The notes beneath the pieces were generated by a model that was not told the DNA's origin, did no database searches, and saw only the letters and a program-made list of their open reading frames with translations. From Alteromonadales bacterium alter-6D02 (GTDB lineage Bacteria; Pseudomonadota; Gammaproteobacteria; Enterobacterales; Psychrobiaceae), in NCBI GenBank assembly GCA_002835545.1, contig PIZK01000002.1, positions 1 through 64,000 on the forward strand: a DNA stretch of 64,000 nt. The letters are read 5' to 3'. The translations under genes were made by a program, and so were the position numbers. Shown here one piece after another: positions 8,961 through 17,892 of this stretch; within the stretch, counting starts at the first letter, position 1; every line of letters begins with the position of its first letter.

Positions 8961-8997
8961 AACGCCGCCATAAGTAATCATTTATGGCGGCGTTTTT
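8961..8997 (+). terminator. Rho-independent terminator of the TolQR/TPR operon
   Basis: AACGCCGCCATAA (8961-8973) pairs with TTATGGCGGCGTT (8982-8994) across an 8-base loop, with a run of T after the stem. It ends the 218-8943 operon. On the minus strand it could partly serve nagR, but the T-run there is poor. Confidence 0.93.
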
Positions 8998-9026
8998 ATT
9001 TGTTTCAGCTCTATAACGAGTATGGG

Positions 9027-10043
9027 CTAGACGTGTTTAGCACTTGAGTCACGTATTAATAATTCAGGGACAAATAGTCCATTAACAGTCTGCTCTTTCT
9101 GTTTGCGGGTTGCGGCGATCAGCATTTTAGTTGCGTTTTGTGCAATTTGATCGTTGGGCTGGTTTGCCGTGGTTAATTTGGGCCAAGTTTGTCGCGAGAA
9201 CGGACTATTTTCAAAGCCAACAATTGAGAGCTGCTGTGGAATATCAACATTCATGAGGCGCGAAGCAAATAGTGCACCAGCAGCGATTTCGTCATTACAA
9301 GAGAAAATAGCGGTTGGGCGATTTGGTAAGTTCAATAGATATTGAGCGCCTTGCACTCCTGATTCAAATGAATACTCGCCATCAACGATGTATTGAGGAT
9401 CAAGGGGAATTTGATTAGCGGTTAATGCCGCTTTATAACCTTTTAAACGCTCAGAGGTAGATTTATGGCTTTTGCCACCGCTAATAAACGAGATATGTTT
9501 ATGGCCAAGTTTAATTAAATGCTCCGTGATCTCGAAAGCTGCGGCGTAATCATCAACCATCACGCAGGGTGAGCGCTGATCTGGAATTTCATTACCAGAA
9601 AGAATACGAACAAACTTAATATCATGCTTGGTAAGCTCGTCGATAAACTCTGGCATTTCCGAGAAGGGAGGTGTTAAAACGACACCTGCAATTTGCGCGT
9701 GGCGAATCATTGTAGAAAGGTTCTCAACAATACCTTCAGCAAGCGAATCGCAAGGGTGGATAAGTAGATCATAACCTTGCTTACGGCACTCAGACAATAT
9801 GCCCTGTTGCATATCAATTACATAGTATGCATTTGGATTATCATAGATGAAAGCGATGGTATATGACTTGGTTGCTGCAAGGTTACGCGCAGCTGAATTT
9901 GGTTGGTAATTCAACGCATTTACTGAGAGCATCACTTTATCACGCGTTGCCTGTCTTACCGATGGCTCGTTATTCATAACTCGAGAAACCGTTTTTATCG
10001 ATACCCCAGCATGCTTGGCGACGTCGTTTATGTTACTTTTCAT
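9027..10043 (-). CDS. nagR: LacI-family repressor NagR
   Basis: This 338-residue LacI/GalR-family regulator has an N-terminal helix-turn-helix (NDVAKHAGVSIKTVSRVMN, about residues 4-22), a hinge helix ending near NYQPN, and a periplasmic-binding-protein-like effector domain (residues 60-338). The reading frame extends upstream to a TTG, but that extension is a hydrophobic run unlike LacI proteins, so I place the start at the ATG at 10043. It is divergent from nagX and shares with it the operator at 10149-10162, so it probably regulates itself. In Alteromonadales the LacI-type NagR controls N-acetylglucosamine use and binds a palindrome close to TGACAnCGnTGTCA; four such sites lie in this window. 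The likely inducer is GlcNAc or its 6-phosphate. Confidence 0.92.
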   Translation of the reverse strand: MKSNINDVAKHAGVSIKTVSRVMNNEPSVRQATRDKVMLSVNALNYQPNSAARNLAATKSYTIAFIYDNPNAYYVIDMQQGILSECRKQGYDLLIHPCDSLAEGIVENLSTMIRHAQIAGVVLTPPFSEMPEFIDELTKHDIKFVRILSGNEIPDQRSPCVMVDDYAAAFEITEHLIKLGHKHISFISGGKSHKSTSERLKGYKAALTANQIPLDPQYIVDGEYSFESGVQGAQYLLNLPNRPTAIFSCNDEIAAGALFASRLMNVDIPQQLSIVGFENSPFSRQTWPKLTTANQPNDQIAQNATKMLIAATRKQKEQTVNGLFVPELLIRDSSAKHV

Positions 10044-10147
10044 TAGCAAATAGAAACTCAGTAAAAAAAGGAATAAGATTAGCAGTTTTATGCGGCGCTG
10101 CAATATTTAATTGATACGCTGAAAACTTTAATCCAACTTACTTCAAA

Positions 10148-10175
10148 TTGACAGCGTTGTCACCTATGCTATGGT
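10148..10175 (+). promoter_or_regulatory. NagR operator overlapping the nagX promoter
   Basis: The palindrome TGACAGCGTTGTCA occupies 10149-10162 in the nagR-nagX divergent region. It contains a perfect -35 hexamer TTGACA (10148-10153). A -10-like TATGGT (10170-10175) follows at a 16-bp spacing. A repressor bound here would block RNA polymerase directly. Confidence 0.85.
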
Positions 10176-10252
10176 ATATTATCGCACCCATTGTGCATAT
10201 AAACGCAATTTCGTTGACTTCGCAGTTACATGCTTTACTACGAGAAAAATAA

Positions 10253-11341
10253 ATGAGTAATACTAGATACATCGCCCTTGATGCTTTCCGAGGGCTTACA
10301 ATCGCTTTGATGATTTTGGTTAATACACCGGGCTCATGGTCCCATGTTTATGCGCCATTCTTACATGCTGATTGGCACGGAGCGACTCCAACAGACTTAA
10401 TTTTCCCATTTTTCTTATTTATTATTGGCTCAGCACTTTATTTTGCGTTTAGTAAAACAAACTTCACTTATAGCCAAGATGCGGCCAAAAAGATTTTAAA
10501 GCGTACCGCAATTATTTTTGGTTTAGGCTTGGCGCTTAATGCTTATGGTCATACAGGACCGATTACAGAATTACGATTGATGGGGGTGTTGCAACGCTTA
10601 GGTATTGCCTATGGTATTGCCGCATTGATGGTTTTGACACTCAATAGCCGCCAGCTCATTATTGCTAGCGTTAGTATTTTATTGGGTTATTGGGGAATAC
10701 TACACTTACCATCTGCAAGCGATGTTTACTCTTTAGAGGGTAACTTAATTCGCCAATTTGATATTGCTGTGATGGGTGCTAATCATTTATGGCAAGGAAA
10801 AGGCTTACCTTTTGACCCTGAAGGGCTCTTAAGTACAATTCCAGCGATTGTGAATGTATTAATTGGCTTTGAAGCCACTCGAGTATTGTCGAATACTCCG
10901 AATAAAATGTCTAGTATTAATAAGTTAGTATTAGGTGCTGTTGGCTTAATCTTAATCTCGTTGGCTTGGCATCAAGTCATGCCAATCAATAAGTCACTGT
11001 GGACGAGCTCTTATGTTCTTTTCTCTTCAGGTTGTGCCTTAATTGTCTTAGCTTTCTTTATTTGGTTAGTCGATATCAAACAGCAGCTTCGATTAGTTGA
11101 CCCGTTATTGGTTTATGGTACAAACCCGATGTTTATTTACGTACTATCGTGGTTATGGGCAACCACTTATTTCTTGATTTTTATCAACCCAGAACTGACG
11201 CTTTATACCTATATGTTTGACTGCATCGCGTTAGTTATGCCTGAGAAATTAGCATCATTTACATTTGCGTTTGCGCATGTTGTGTTGTTCTGGCTAATCT
11301 CAAATATACTTTATAAACGTAATATTATTATTAAGGTGTAG
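10253..11341 (+). CDS. nagX: NagX, HGSNAT-like transmembrane protein (DUF5009)
   Basis: This 362-residue polytopic membrane protein has about 10 predicted spans. The N-terminal block YIALDAFRGLTIALMILVN and PTDLIFPFFLFIIGSAL are typical of the DUF5009 family, related to heparan-alpha-glucosaminide N-acetyltransferase. In Shewanella and relatives this gene is called nagX and belongs to the GlcNAc regulon. Its exact activity is not settled to my knowledge; transmembrane acetylation of glucosamine or sugar transport have been considered. It stands divergent from nagR under a NagR operator. It is followed by 506 bp without a gene, so it is probably transcribed alone. Confidence 0.9.
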   Translation: MSNTRYIALDAFRGLTIALMILVNTPGSWSHVYAPFLHADWHGATPTDLIFPFFLFIIGSALYFAFSKTNFTYSQDAAKKILKRTAIIFGLGLALNAYGHTGPITELRLMGVLQRLGIAYGIAALMVLTLNSRQLIIASVSILLGYWGILHLPSASDVYSLEGNLIRQFDIAVMGANHLWQGKGLPFDPEGLLSTIPAIVNVLIGFEATRVLSNTPNKMSSINKLVLGAVGLILISLAWHQVMPINKSLWTSSYVLFSSGCALIVLAFFIWLVDIKQQLRLVDPLLVYGTNPMFIYVLSWLWATTYFLIFINPELTLYTYMFDCIALVMPEKLASFTFAFAHVVLFWLISNILYKRNIIIKV

Positions 11342-11847
11342 TAAAACAATAATAAATCTTACTGTTTATCTGTATAGATAAGCTTACACATCGCTTGCTC
11401 TGTGGTTATTTGTCTCTGAATGATTACAGGGTGAGCAACAAAAATACCTCGTAACACTTTTTACCTTAAAATAACTTAATATTTTTGAACTTTTATTTTT
11501 TTACCCTCCGAGCAGTATTCTCCTTTATTTTTAGATGTTTAGTGCTGTGTTGTTCCCTAAGGCTGTTTTCGTAGTGTTTTTTAAATGTTTTGTAGATGTT
11601 AAATTTTGTTCGGTTGTTGAGCGTAATTTAGACTTTGGACTAGTAAAAATGAGCAATTGCGTGTAATGTTTACAGCGAGGTGACAACGCTGTCATTAAAT
11701 CGATGGTGTTATCACGTAAGTGAAGAATTGATTTGCGTAGAGTTTGTTAGTTTGATCAAAGAACATGTCAACTTTTATCAACCATTTATGTAGTACAAAC
11801 CCGCTTCAATCAATACAAAATAAAATAAACGTGTGAAAGGAAAGTCA
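11342..11847 (+). other. Long intergenic region upstream of the TonB-dependent receptor
   Basis: These 506 bp carry no credible gene. They hold a weak hairpin (TTATCT/AGATAA, about 11367-11382, without a T-run), several AT-rich stretches and the NagR operator at 11681-11694. The distance from operator to the receptor start (about 150 bp) implies a long 5' leader, but I see no recognisable riboswitch. No clear -35/-10 pair could be fixed by eye. Confidence 0.6.
11681..11694 (+). promoter_or_regulatory. NagR operator upstream of the TonB-dependent receptor
   Basis: TGACAACGCTGTCA is the same palindrome found before nagX, hex and nagK. It lies about 150 bp before the receptor start and should place that gene under NagR control. 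Confidence 0.85.
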
Positions 11848-14421
11848 ATGTCGAGCACTAATTTCAAAAAACACTTAATTGCAAGTAGTGTTGCAGTTGT
11901 ATTAAGTGGCGCAGCACTTCCAGTGCTTGCTGCTGAAAATACGACAGGTAAAGCTGCAGAGCAAGAAGTAGAAGTTATCCAAGTTAGCGGTATCCGTGGT
12001 AGTTTAAAAAGCAATATCAATGCAAAGAAATTTGCTGATGCAGCAGTTGATGTAATCAATGCTGAAGATATTGGTAAATTCCCAGATAAGAACGTTGCTG
12101 AATCTCTACAACGTATCCCAGGTATTACTGTACAACGCCAGTTTGGTGAAGGTGCCGGTGTTTCTATTCGTGGTGCAGGTGTTGATTTAACTCAAACTTC
12201 ATTAAATGGTCAAAACGTAGCATCTACAGGTTGGTTCGTACTTGAGCCTGCTAAGCGTAGTTTTAACTACGAGCTATTACCTTCTGAAATCGTTGGTGGC
12301 TTAGAAGTTTACAAAACATCTCAAGCCGATATCCTTGAAGGTGGTGTTGGCGGTACTGTTATCGTTAACACTCGTAAGCCATTAGATCTTGATGCAAACA
12401 CAGTTTATGGTTCTCTTGAAGCACAATACGCTGATGATTCTGGTGAAACAGATCCACAATTTTCAGGTATGTACAGCTGGAAGAATGACGCAGAAAACTT
12501 TGGTTTCTTAGTTTCTGGTGTTAGCCAAGAGCGTAACTTATTACGGCAAGGTTCAGAAGCTTGGTGGGCATGGGGCGCAGGTCCTGTTGCTTTCGAACAG
12601 CAACGTGAGCGTAGTGCTATTTCTGGTGTTTTCCAATACGCACCAACAGATAGCTTAAGCTTCACTTTAAACGCTATCGACATGAAAATGGCTGCTGATA
12701 ACACCAACTACGCATTATGGTTAACTCGTGCTTCTGGTGAAAATGATCAATACATCGGTGCTGGCATTGGTGCTGACGATGTTGGCTCTCCGGTTTCTGG
12801 TCCAATTAACGTTGCATTCTGGCAAGCACGTCCACGTGAAGCGACGATGAATTCAGATGTACTAGACCTAACGACAACTTACGAAGGCGAGACGTTCAAA
12901 CTTGAAGTTCAAGTTGGTAAGACTGAGTCAACTGGTGGTACTGATTTTGAAATGGTTGTCAATGATGGTACTGGAGGTACTGCGGTTCCTAATGGCCGTT
13001 ACGACTTCTCAAACGGCACTAAAGAGTGGAACCTAAGTAACGCTGCTGTGGCAGGTTACCGCCCTGATACATTAGGTATGGGTACAGGTGAAGCATTTAA
13101 CCGCACGCCAAAAACTGATGATGAAACATACGTTCAAGCGGATATCGAGTTCCAATTAGATCATGATTACATCACTAGCATTAAAACTGGTGTTCGTGCT
13201 TCTGACCATAATTCAACGAGCCGTCGCTTTGTGTATGAGCAAGCTGATGGTTTTAACCCAGTATTTAACACTGACACTCACGCAAACGGTACAGTAGATG
13301 TTGGTACAAACAACTACGAAATCTTAGCGTTAAACGTAGATGCAGTTAAAGCTTGGGCTAAAGATAGCATTGTTGGCGAAAACGAAGACTTAGGTTCTTA
13401 CCGTGAGATCCAAGAAGATAACGTTGCTGCTTATGTGATGGCTTCTTATAGCGGTGAAAACTTCCGCGGTAACTTCGGTGTGCGTTATGTGCAAACTGAT
13501 GCCGAGTCAGTTTTCTATCGTGACGGTGTGAAAGTTTCTGAAAAAGCTGATTACAGTGAGTTTTTACCAAGCTTTAACTTAGCGTATGACTTAGACGAAG
13601 ATCTAATCTTGCGTGTAGCTGCTGCTCGTGTAATTGCGCGTCCACAGTACAATGATATGTATGTTAATCCAAGCCCAACAGGTACGAACGATGAACAGCC
13701 AGACAACCAAAACTGGATTGTTGGTAACATCGGATTAGAACCGTTCAGCGCTGATCAGTTTGACATTGGTTTAGAGTGGTACTTTAACGAAAGCTCATTA
13801 CTTTCTGGTGCGGTATTCTTTAAGAAGGTATCAAACTTCGTAACTATCACGTCATATGATGCGCCTTCTTCGGACATTCCATTCCCTCTTCCAATTGAAG
13901 AAGAAAATGCAGCGGGTTGGACTGTATTTGAAAAGCATAACGGTAAAGATGCTGACGTTCGTGGTTTAGAGCTACAATATCAACAAGATTTTGATAATGG
14001 TTTTGGTGCGATTGTAAACTATACATTAACTGATACAAGTACTGACAGAGATACATTTGGTGATGGAAACCCATTCCTAAGTGATAGTTCTGAACATACT
14101 TATAATGTGTCTGGCTACTTTGAAAATGATACGTTCAGCACACGTTTATCATACAACTGGCGTAGTGAGTACATGTTACGTGAAGCTGGTTACGGTAACC
14201 GTATGCATGATGACTTTGGTTCTCTAGACTTAAGTGCGGTTTATCACTTAAACGAGAACGTAGACCTAAAAATTGACGCAGTTAACCTATTAGGTGAAGA
14301 TGTAGTTCAAAAAGGTTACAACCAAAATCAAACAAACAACTCTAATGGCACAATGGGCTTCCCAGCATTTGAGTACACAATGGCTACACGTGTAAACGTA
14401 GGTGTGACTTTCCGCTTCTAA
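11848..14421 (+). CDS. TonB-dependent receptor for GlcNAc/chito-oligosaccharides
   Basis: This 857-residue outer-membrane receptor has a signal peptide (about residues 1-29, ending PVLAA-E) and a segment EVIQVSGIRGSLKSN that includes a TonB-box-like start. The plug domain (about residues 45-165) has FPDKNVAESLQRIPGI, VSIRGAG and EGGVGGTVIVNTRKPL, and a 22-strand-type barrel ends in the aromatic VNVGVTFRF. The VSGIRGSL type is the large family of carbohydrate receptors in marine gammaproteobacteria and Caulobacter. I start at ATG 11848, which has AAAGGAAAG upstream; a GTG at 11833 would put the Shine-Dalgarno sequence inside the gene. The NagR operator upstream and nag genes downstream indicate GlcNAc or chitin fragments as ligand. 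A strong terminator follows. Confidence 0.93.
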   Translation: MSSTNFKKHLIASSVAVVLSGAALPVLAAENTTGKAAEQEVEVIQVSGIRGSLKSNINAKKFADAAVDVINAEDIGKFPDKNVAESLQRIPGITVQRQFGEGAGVSIRGAGVDLTQTSLNGQNVASTGWFVLEPAKRSFNYELLPSEIVGGLEVYKTSQADILEGGVGGTVIVNTRKPLDLDANTVYGSLEAQYADDSGETDPQFSGMYSWKNDAENFGFLVSGVSQERNLLRQGSEAWWAWGAGPVAFEQQRERSAISGVFQYAPTDSLSFTLNAIDMKMAADNTNYALWLTRASGENDQYIGAGIGADDVGSPVSGPINVAFWQARPREATMNSDVLDLTTTYEGETFKLEVQVGKTESTGGTDFEMVVNDGTGGTAVPNGRYDFSNGTKEWNLSNAAVAGYRPDTLGMGTGEAFNRTPKTDDETYVQADIEFQLDHDYITSIKTGVRASDHNSTSRRFVYEQADGFNPVFNTDTHANGTVDVGTNNYEILALNVDAVKAWAKDSIVGENEDLGSYREIQEDNVAAYVMASYSGENFRGNFGVRYVQTDAESVFYRDGVKVSEKADYSEFLPSFNLAYDLDEDLILRVAAARVIARPQYNDMYVNPSPTGTNDEQPDNQNWIVGNIGLEPFSADQFDIGLEWYFNESSLLSGAVFFKKVSNFVTITSYDAPSSDIPFPLPIEEENAAGWTVFEKHNGKDADVRGLELQYQQDFDNGFGAIVNYTLTDTSTDRDTFGDGNPFLSDSSEHTYNVSGYFENDTFSTRLSYNWRSEYMLREAGYGNRMHDDFGSLDLSAVYHLNENVDLKIDAVNLLGEDVVQKGYNQNQTNNSNGTMGFPAFEYTMATRVNVGVTFRF

Positions 14422-14442
14422 GCTGAAAATTAACCTAGTTAT

Positions 14443-14467
14443 AAAAGGGGCCTAGGCCCCTTTTTTT
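14443..14467 (+). terminator. Rho-independent terminator after the receptor gene
   Basis: AAAAGGGGC and GCCCCTTTT flank a tiny CTAG loop and are followed by seven T residues. It separates the abundant receptor transcript from the sapC-halogenase genes; partial read-through could set a lower level for them. Confidence 0.9.
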
Positions 14468-14526
14468 ATAGCCTCAAACTGGCTTTATATTAAAAATTTA
14501 CAAAACACTAGAGTAAGGTTTATTAC

Positions 14527-15228
14527 ATGACTAGTTCTATCTCTCCACTTAATGCTCAGCTTCATAAGGAGCTTAAGATACAAGAAAAGCATCACTACCC
14601 GCACACGAAAGGGCAGCACATACTGCCTGTCTTAGTACATGAGTTCGCTGAAGCTAGTGCTGAAATGCCAGTAGTGTTCGTAAAGAACACAGAAACAGGT
14701 CAATTTCAACCAGTTGTTATTTTAGGTTTTCAATCTGGCGAAAATGTTTTTTGTAGTGATGAGCAGTGGCTTATTAATTACGTCCCAGCAATAGCGACCC
14801 ATTATCCGTTCGCGCTTGTAGCTTCTGAGGATAACCCTCAGCAATTTCAGTTAGGTATTAAAGATGTTGAAGTATTAGCTAAAAATACCGAAGGGGAGCT
14901 GCTGTTTGATCAAAATGGCGCGGAAACAGCTTATTTGGAAAAACGTAAGAATACCTTAGGGCAGTACTATGAAAATAGCTTAATCACAGAAGGTTTCGTG
15001 AAGCTACTTGCGGATAAGGACTTGCTCGAAGAGCAAACGCTAAGTTTGACTTTAAAGGGCGACAAGATAGATATGAATGGAATCTATTTAGTTAACCAAG
15101 AAAAGTTACAGAGTTTGCCCGCAGAGGACTTCTTATTGCTGAGAAGTAAAAACTATTTATTACCAATTTACTCACATATCAATTCACTGCGCCAAATACA
15201 AAAATTGGTTGCGTTGAAGCAAAAATAG
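14527..15228 (+). CDS. SapC-family protein (first copy)
   Basis: The 233-residue product has no signal peptide and belongs to the SapC family (PF07277 type). Typical features are the N-terminal PLNAQLHKELKI, the block LPVLVHEFAEASAEMPVVF and the C-terminal YLLPIYSHINSLRQIQKL. SapC proteins are named after an S-layer-associated Campylobacter protein, but in Alteromonadales and Xanthomonadales they occur next to TonB-dependent carbohydrate receptors with tryptophan-halogenase-like genes. Their biochemical role is unknown to me. The gene follows the receptor terminator by about 60 bp and precedes the halogenase by 46 bp. A paralogue of nearly the same length lies at 16958-17656. Confidence 0.88.
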   Translation: MTSSISPLNAQLHKELKIQEKHHYPHTKGQHILPVLVHEFAEASAEMPVVFVKNTETGQFQPVVILGFQSGENVFCSDEQWLINYVPAIATHYPFALVASEDNPQQFQLGIKDVEVLAKNTEGELLFDQNGAETAYLEKRKNTLGQYYENSLITEGFVKLLADKDLLEEQTLSLTLKGDKIDMNGIYLVNQEKLQSLPAEDFLLLRSKNYLLPIYSHINSLRQIQKLVALKQK

Positions 15229-15274
15229 TATTTGATTGATCTTAGGCAGCGCTGTAGAAATGATTAGGTAACTC

Positions 15275-16837
15275 ATGGCGGAAAATACGAATAGAACAAT
15301 AAAGAAAGTGGTTATCGTCGGTGGTGGCACCGCAGGCTGGCTTGCGGCGAATCACTTAGGTAAGCAGTTAATTAACGAACACAGTGGTGTCGAAGTCTGT
15401 TTAATTGAATCTCCAAATATTCCAACTATTGGTGTCGGCGAAGGCACGGTGCCGCTGATGCGTCAAACGCTGCAAGAGCTTGGGATCAGTGAAACTGAGT
15501 TCATTCGAGAATGTGACGTTACCTTTAAGCAAGGGATTAAGTTTGTCGATTGGGTCGATAACCCAGTGGCAAACAAGCCAAGCTATTATCATCATGTTTT
15601 TGATTACCCAAACATTACTGAACTTGACTTAACACCTTATTGGCTGGATGGTTTAGCAGGTGATAAGAGTTATGCTGATGCACTCTCAATTCAAGGGGCT
15701 GTTTGTGATGCAGGGCTTGCGCCTAAATTAATTACTACACCTGAATATCAAGGGTTAACCGCTTATGCTTATCATCTTGATGCCGGAAAGTTTGCTGCTA
15801 TCTTAACTAAAAATGCGACTAAAAAGCTTGGTGTTAAACATATCTTTGCTGATGTGCTTAAGGTGAATGTCGCAGAGTCGGGTGATATAACATCTGTGAC
15901 GACAGATAGCGCGGGTGAGATAGCTGCAGATATTTTTGTTGATTGCACTGGCTTCAAAGCGTTGCTAATCGGTGAAGCGTTAGGTAGCAAGTTTATCTCG
16001 AAGCAAAACACCTTATTTGCTGATCATGCTTTGGCGATTCAAGTCCCTTATGATGAGCCAGCAGCGCCAATCCCTTCTTATACTATATCTACGGCGCAAC
16101 AAGCTGGCTGGATCTGGGATATTGGATTAAATGAGCGTCGAGGTATTGGTCATGTGTATTCATCAGCACATACCAGTCATGAACAAGCAGAGCAAGATTT
16201 ACGTCAATATATTGGTCCCGCAGCAGAAGGAATTGATGCTCGCCTTATTCCTATGAACATTGGCTATCGTGAACTCTTTTGGAAAAATAACTGTGTGGCA
16301 ATTGGGTTGTCTCAGGGATTTGTAGAACCTCTTGAAGCAACAGGTTTATTGGTGTTTGATGCAACCTCAAAGATGTTAGCGACGCAATTTCCTGCCAAGC
16401 ATGACGATATAGCGACAGTGGCAAAACAGTTTAATCGTAATGTTCAAGCGACTTGGGATAATGTTATTAGCTTTGTCAAAATGCATTACTGCTTATCTAA
16501 ACGCGATGATAGTGCGTTTTGGCTTGATAATAGGGATAAAAATAGTATTCCTGATACGTTATTAGAACAACTAGAGCTGTGGCGTAATTACGTGCCGACG
16601 CAATACGATTTCTCAAATCGCTTTGATATATTTAATCGAGAAAACTTTCTTTATGTAATGTATGGCATGCATTACCCGACGCAAATAGACGCTATTAAAT
16701 CTCGTTTTCAAGAGGATGAGGTCGCTAAGCAGCACTTTAAAATGATGGCCCAACGAACTCAGGGGGCATTAGCAAATTTGCCTTTACATCGCGAGCTGTT
16801 GCTTAAGATTGCTAGGTATGGTTTGCAAAAACGGTAA
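15275..16837 (+). CDS. Tryptophan-halogenase-family flavoprotein
   Basis: The 520-residue protein is an FAD-dependent halogenase relative (PF04820). The N-terminal dinucleotide-binding motif is VIVGGGTAGWLAANHL (residues 13-28). FKQGIKFVDW contains Lys85 near where halogenases keep the catalytic lysine (about Lys79 in PrnA). FVEPLEATG (about 349-357) matches the catalytic-glutamate segment. The signature usually written GWxWxIPL appears as GWIWDIGL, with Pro replaced by Gly, which I believe is common in the receptor-associated clade. No flavin reductase gene is nearby. It sits between two sapC genes in a NagR-controlled neighbourhood. It could halogenate or oxidise an unknown substrate; tryptophan itself is only the family name. 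Confidence 0.9.
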   Translation: MAENTNRTIKKVVIVGGGTAGWLAANHLGKQLINEHSGVEVCLIESPNIPTIGVGEGTVPLMRQTLQELGISETEFIRECDVTFKQGIKFVDWVDNPVANKPSYYHHVFDYPNITELDLTPYWLDGLAGDKSYADALSIQGAVCDAGLAPKLITTPEYQGLTAYAYHLDAGKFAAILTKNATKKLGVKHIFADVLKVNVAESGDITSVTTDSAGEIAADIFVDCTGFKALLIGEALGSKFISKQNTLFADHALAIQVPYDEPAAPIPSYTISTAQQAGWIWDIGLNERRGIGHVYSSAHTSHEQAEQDLRQYIGPAAEGIDARLIPMNIGYRELFWKNNCVAIGLSQGFVEPLEATGLLVFDATSKMLATQFPAKHDDIATVAKQFNRNVQATWDNVISFVKMHYCLSKRDDSAFWLDNRDKNSIPDTLLEQLELWRNYVPTQYDFSNRFDIFNRENFLYVMYGMHYPTQIDAIKSRFQEDEVAKQHFKMMAQRTQGALANLPLHRELLLKIARYGLQKR

Positions 16838-16847
16838 TCATGTTATG

Positions 16848-16894
16848 AAAACCAAGCTTATTTTTAAGAAAAAGTAAATTATCCCTTGGTTTTT
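16848..16894 (+). terminator. Possible Rho-independent terminator after the halogenase
   Basis: AAAACCAAG (16848-16856) pairs with CTTGGTTTT (16885-16893), enclosing an AT-rich loop of 28 bases that may itself fold. The T-run overlaps the stem, so strength is uncertain. Confidence 0.5.
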
Positions 16895-16957
16895 GTTGCA
16901 TCAGCCCCATATCAATTTTAACAATTAATTAAAATAATATTTTATTTAGGAATAACT

Positions 16958-17656
16958 ATGACTTCTCCAATTAAGCCGCTAAATGCCAACCATCATAGCG
17001 ATATTAAAATTAAAAGCGGCCTGAATCTTGATTCTGTGAAAAGACAGCAAGTACTTCCGTTAATCGTGCATGAGTTTGCGAAAGCGGGTGCAGCGATGCC
17101 AATTATTTTTATTAAACCGTCTGAAAAGGCTGAGTACCAGCCAGCGGGCTTAATGGGATTAAAGCCAGATGAAAACTTATTTTATAAAGAAGGTAAGTGG
17201 GTTGGAGACTACATCCCAGCAGTGATTACACACGCACCTTTCGCTATGGTACCGACACCAGGCGAGGAGTCTCGTTTACAAATGTTAATTAACGAAGACA
17301 GCGAGCAATGTAGTAAAACGGAAGGTGAAGCTTTATTTGCTGACGGCAAAGAGACTGAGTATCTAGTAAAGCGCAAAGAAACACTGGGTAACTATTTCCA
17401 CAGCATGCAACTAACTCGCGAGTTTAGTAAAGTGTTAGTTGAGCATGAACTATTGGTTGAGCAGTCATTGACGCTTGAAATCGCAGGTGAAAAAGTTCGT
17501 ATTAATGGTTTATTCTTAATTGATGAAAAGAAATTAAATGAATTATCAGATGAGAAGCATCTAGAGTTACGTAAACGTGGCTTCTTAGCACCGATTTACG
17601 CTCATTTAGGTTCATTACATCAGGTAAATAAGCTAGCGCAATTACGTACAGCTTAA
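16958..17656 (+). CDS. SapC-family protein (second copy)
   Basis: This 232-residue SapC protein is clearly paralogous to the one at 14527. Both share the PLNA N-terminus, the Q-x-LP(L/V)-(I/L)-VHEFA block, a middle LVKRKETLGNYF/LEKRKNTLGQYY segment and a C-terminal PIYAHLGSLHQVNKL/PIYSHINSLRQIQKL. It has no signal peptide. The gene has its own 120-bp leader after a possible terminator and is followed by a good terminator, so it may be a separate transcript. Two diverged copies flanking one halogenase suggest that the two SapC proteins act on or with that enzyme or the receptor; this is inference. Confidence 0.87.
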   Translation: MTSPIKPLNANHHSDIKIKSGLNLDSVKRQQVLPLIVHEFAKAGAAMPIIFIKPSEKAEYQPAGLMGLKPDENLFYKEGKWVGDYIPAVITHAPFAMVPTPGEESRLQMLINEDSEQCSKTEGEALFADGKETEYLVKRKETLGNYFHSMQLTREFSKVLVEHELLVEQSLTLEIAGEKVRINGLFLIDEKKLNELSDEKHLELRKRGFLAPIYAHLGSLHQVNKLAQLRTA

Positions 17657-17683
17657 TTTATTTACAAGATTAATTCTGAAAAC

Positions 17684-17711
17684 ATGGTCGCTTAAGGTGA
17701 CCATTTTTTTT
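17684..17711 (+). terminator. Rho-independent terminator after the second sapC
   Basis: ATGGTC (17684-17689) pairs with GACCAT (17699-17704) and is followed by a run of eight T residues. It closes the receptor-sapC-halogenase-sapC block before hex. Confidence 0.8.
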
Positions 17712-17779
17712 GCTTGTATTTTATTGGTTTAGGTCATTTAATATGGCATGGAATATTAAATGTGGGTAATTATTTAGTT

Positions 17780-17793
17780 TGACAGCGCTGTCA
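17780..17793 (+). promoter_or_regulatory. NagR operator upstream of hex
   Basis: TGACAGCGCTGTCA is a perfect palindrome with one extra A/T pair on each side. It contains a TTGACA -35-like hexamer (17779-17784), as in the nagX promoter, though the -10 is weak by eye. It lies 100 bp before the hex start. Confidence 0.87.
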
Positions 17794-17892
17794 AAGCTGG
17801 TAATGTAGCTCAAATTTTTTGCTATTTTTTATATTGGGATTTGTGGGTACATTGATTCCGATAAAAGAATACATCTGAAAAGGTAAATAATA

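Noticed and set aside
10044-10103. N-terminal hydrophobic extension of NagR from a TTG codon
   Set aside because: LacI-family proteins start just before the helix-turn-helix; the extension is a Leu/Phe run with no Shine-Dalgarno sequence, and an ATG is available at 10043.
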